DNA of 64,000 bases from contig WHVA01000021.1 of NCBI GenBank assembly GCA_015179125.1, forward strand, positions 1-64,000, written 5' to 3'. A program made the position numbers and the translations under genes. The notes under the pieces were generated by a model. The model was given only the letters and a program-made list of their open reading frames with translations, was not told the origin of the DNA and made no database searches. This stretch comes from Gautieria morchelliformis (Eukaryota; Basidiomycota; Agaricomycetes; Gomphales; Gomphaceae). This document shows positions 62,436-64,000 of this stretch, one piece after another. The first letter of the stretch is position 1, and each line of letters begins with the position of its first letter.

Positions 62436-64000
62436 ATGTCTGCCCTCATACAGCCGAGTTTGCTATATCGAATCGAGCCGCTTACTGGGGATAACTACCC
62501 CGCATGGAAGGAGAAAATGCGGTGGATCCTGCTAGAACAAGACCTGTGGGACCACGCAGTGGGACAGACGATGATGCCAGTGCCGGCCGACGATAAAAAT
62601 GTCACCGCCACTGAAAGGCAAGCGATCGCAGACTGGACTAAAAAAGACCAATGAACATTCGCGGCAATCAGCCTTCGTATTAGTGACGAATACCTGGTAT
62701 ATACATACGGTGCCTTGATGGCACACAAGGTATGGCAAGCCCTGCTTACGATTTTCGAGGCAAGAGGGCTGTTAGGCATAATCAATGTGCGTAGGGATTT
62801 TTTCCATACCTTCGCAGCAGAGGGCGGCAACATGGAGGAGCATATCGGAAAGCTCTGTAGTCTCCAAAAACAACTGCATGCACTCGGTGACTTGGTCAGC
62901 GACCATGACTTCTGCAACGCGTTACTCACCTCCTTACCCGGTTCCTGGTCCACCTTCCTCACCGCCATCAACCCTACTCTTCCCGTGCTCACCTCCAACG
63001 CCCTGATCGCGCGTATGCTGGAGGAGGACCGTACTCGGTGTTCTACTCAGAGCACCGAGACGGCCCTGCGGATCCAGGATAGGACCCACGGAAAAGGCCG
63101 GAATGGACGCGGTGATGGCGCTATGAAGGGTAAATGCAACAACTGCAGAAAGAAGGGTCACTGGGTCAAGGATTGTTGGGGTAAGGGTGGTGGCAAGGAG
63201 GGGGACACACCTAAATGGTGGAAAGGCGACAAATCTAAGAATTCTGCTAAGCAGGCTACCGAAAATAACGGCGCTGCTGACGAATTCGCTTTTGCCGCCA
63301 TAGAGTCCGTTGACAACGACAATCACTCGTCCCTTGCTGAAGACCTGACCTACCGTGCTGACATTTCAGCGTCTGACTGGCTGGCAGACACAGGGTCAAC
63401 AACCCACATAGCCCAAAGCAGGGTCCACTTTGTCAATTTTAAGGCGGAACCGTCCGAGATCGACGGTATCACACCTGGGAGCCCATTGAAAACCCTAGGG
63501 CATGGGGTTGTTCAGATGGAGTTCTGCGCCGGTAACCGCACGTTCACGGTGAGGCTCACAGACGTGAAGCATGCCCCCAACACGCCGAACAACATACTCA
63601 GCATGGGACAGCTCACGGACATGGAGCACGTTGCCTTGTTTACTAACGAAGGCGTGAAGTTCCGCTCCCAATCCGGAACCGTCTTCACTGAGGGGCGCAA
63701 AGTAGGTCGTGTTTACCTCATGCGTGCCCAGATCCATCCTGGTATCCAGACAGACTTCGCCGCTGTGGCTAAGCCGAAGTCCTGGGATACCTGGCATCGG
63801 ATCCTCGGACATGTGAACGTCAGCATGATCAAAGCCATGAAATTGCACGACCTGGTCACCGGGATGGAGGTAGACACATCTGCGCCAGTCACGCAGTGTA
63901 CTGCTTGCATTCAGGGCAAGCCGCATGTGGACCTGTTCCCCAAACATTCGGAGGACATCGTTGCACATGTGGGTGACTTGTCCGTCTCTGATGTTTGGGG
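62436..64000 (+). CDS. Copia-3 Gag-Pol, nearly intact, runs off the window
   Basis: One frame from ATG 62436 (MSALIQPSLLYRIEPLTGDN) stays open to the window edge apart from a single TGA at 62652-62654, where tryptophan (TGG) is expected. Domains in order: Gag N-terminus (NYPAWKEKMRWILLEQDLW), Gag helical UBN2-like domain, CCHC knuckle CNNCRKKGHWVKDC (about 63137-63180), aspartic protease LADTGSTTHIAQ (about 63383), GAG-pre-integrase WHRILGHVN with CTACIQGK (about 63792-63920), and the first integrase Asp (LSVSDVWG) at the edge. Gag and Pol are in the same frame, as in other Copia elements. The lack of other damage makes this the youngest element in the window. Confidence 0.9.

Overview
The window looks like nuclear DNA of an Agaricomycete (mushroom-forming basidiomycete). 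The evidence is spliced genes with many GT-AG introns of about 43-80 bp, basidiomycete-type Copia and Gypsy elements, a Tnp2-type CACTA-like transposon, a mushroom-type tyrosine recombinase and fungal housekeeping genes. I see no tRNA, rRNA or CRISPR.

Layout. (a) 1-14547 is a nested stack of LTR retrotransposons. Copia-1 (minus) sits in Gypsy-1 (minus), which sits in Gypsy-2 (plus). A solo Copia-1-type LTR with a 5-bp target duplication also splits an extra ORF of Gypsy-2. (b) 14548-22555 holds a tandem repeat, one detached end of a CACTA-like transposon, a RING-CH (MARCH-like) membrane E3 ligase gene and a large Nup155/Nup170 nucleoporin gene. (c) 22775-38840 is a second transposon block: a degenerate LINE, Gypsy-3 and Gypsy-4 fragments, a pogo-like transposase, four copies or pieces of one long LTR (two of them fused head to head), Copia scraps and a 120-bp LTR-like insert. 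(d) 38972-48618 is a compact host gene island: MAD2, a Cut8/STS1-like proteasome tether, two or three small genes of unknown function, an Rpd3-type histone deacetylase with 14 exons, and XPA/Rad14. (e) 49632-57723 is what I read as one complete 8.1-kb CACTA-like element with matching terminal inverted repeats and a TATA target duplication. It contains a decayed Tnp2 transposase, an intact divergently transcribed companion gene and a captured, broken fragment of a chitin-synthase-like glycosyltransferase. (f) 57919-64000 holds a BTB/POZ gene, an integrase-like transposase pseudogene, a Copia integrase scrap, a truncated tyrosine recombinase and the start of a nearly intact Copia-3.

How the parts relate. 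The host island encodes chromosome and nuclear upkeep: spindle checkpoint, chromatin deacetylation, nucleotide excision repair, proteasome anchoring, nuclear pore. It is flanked by decaying transposons. Many inactivating stops in the transposons read TGA where CGA or TGG would be expected, which suggests C-to-T decay. Exon limits were set by eye from splice sites and family similarity; no alignment or database search was run.
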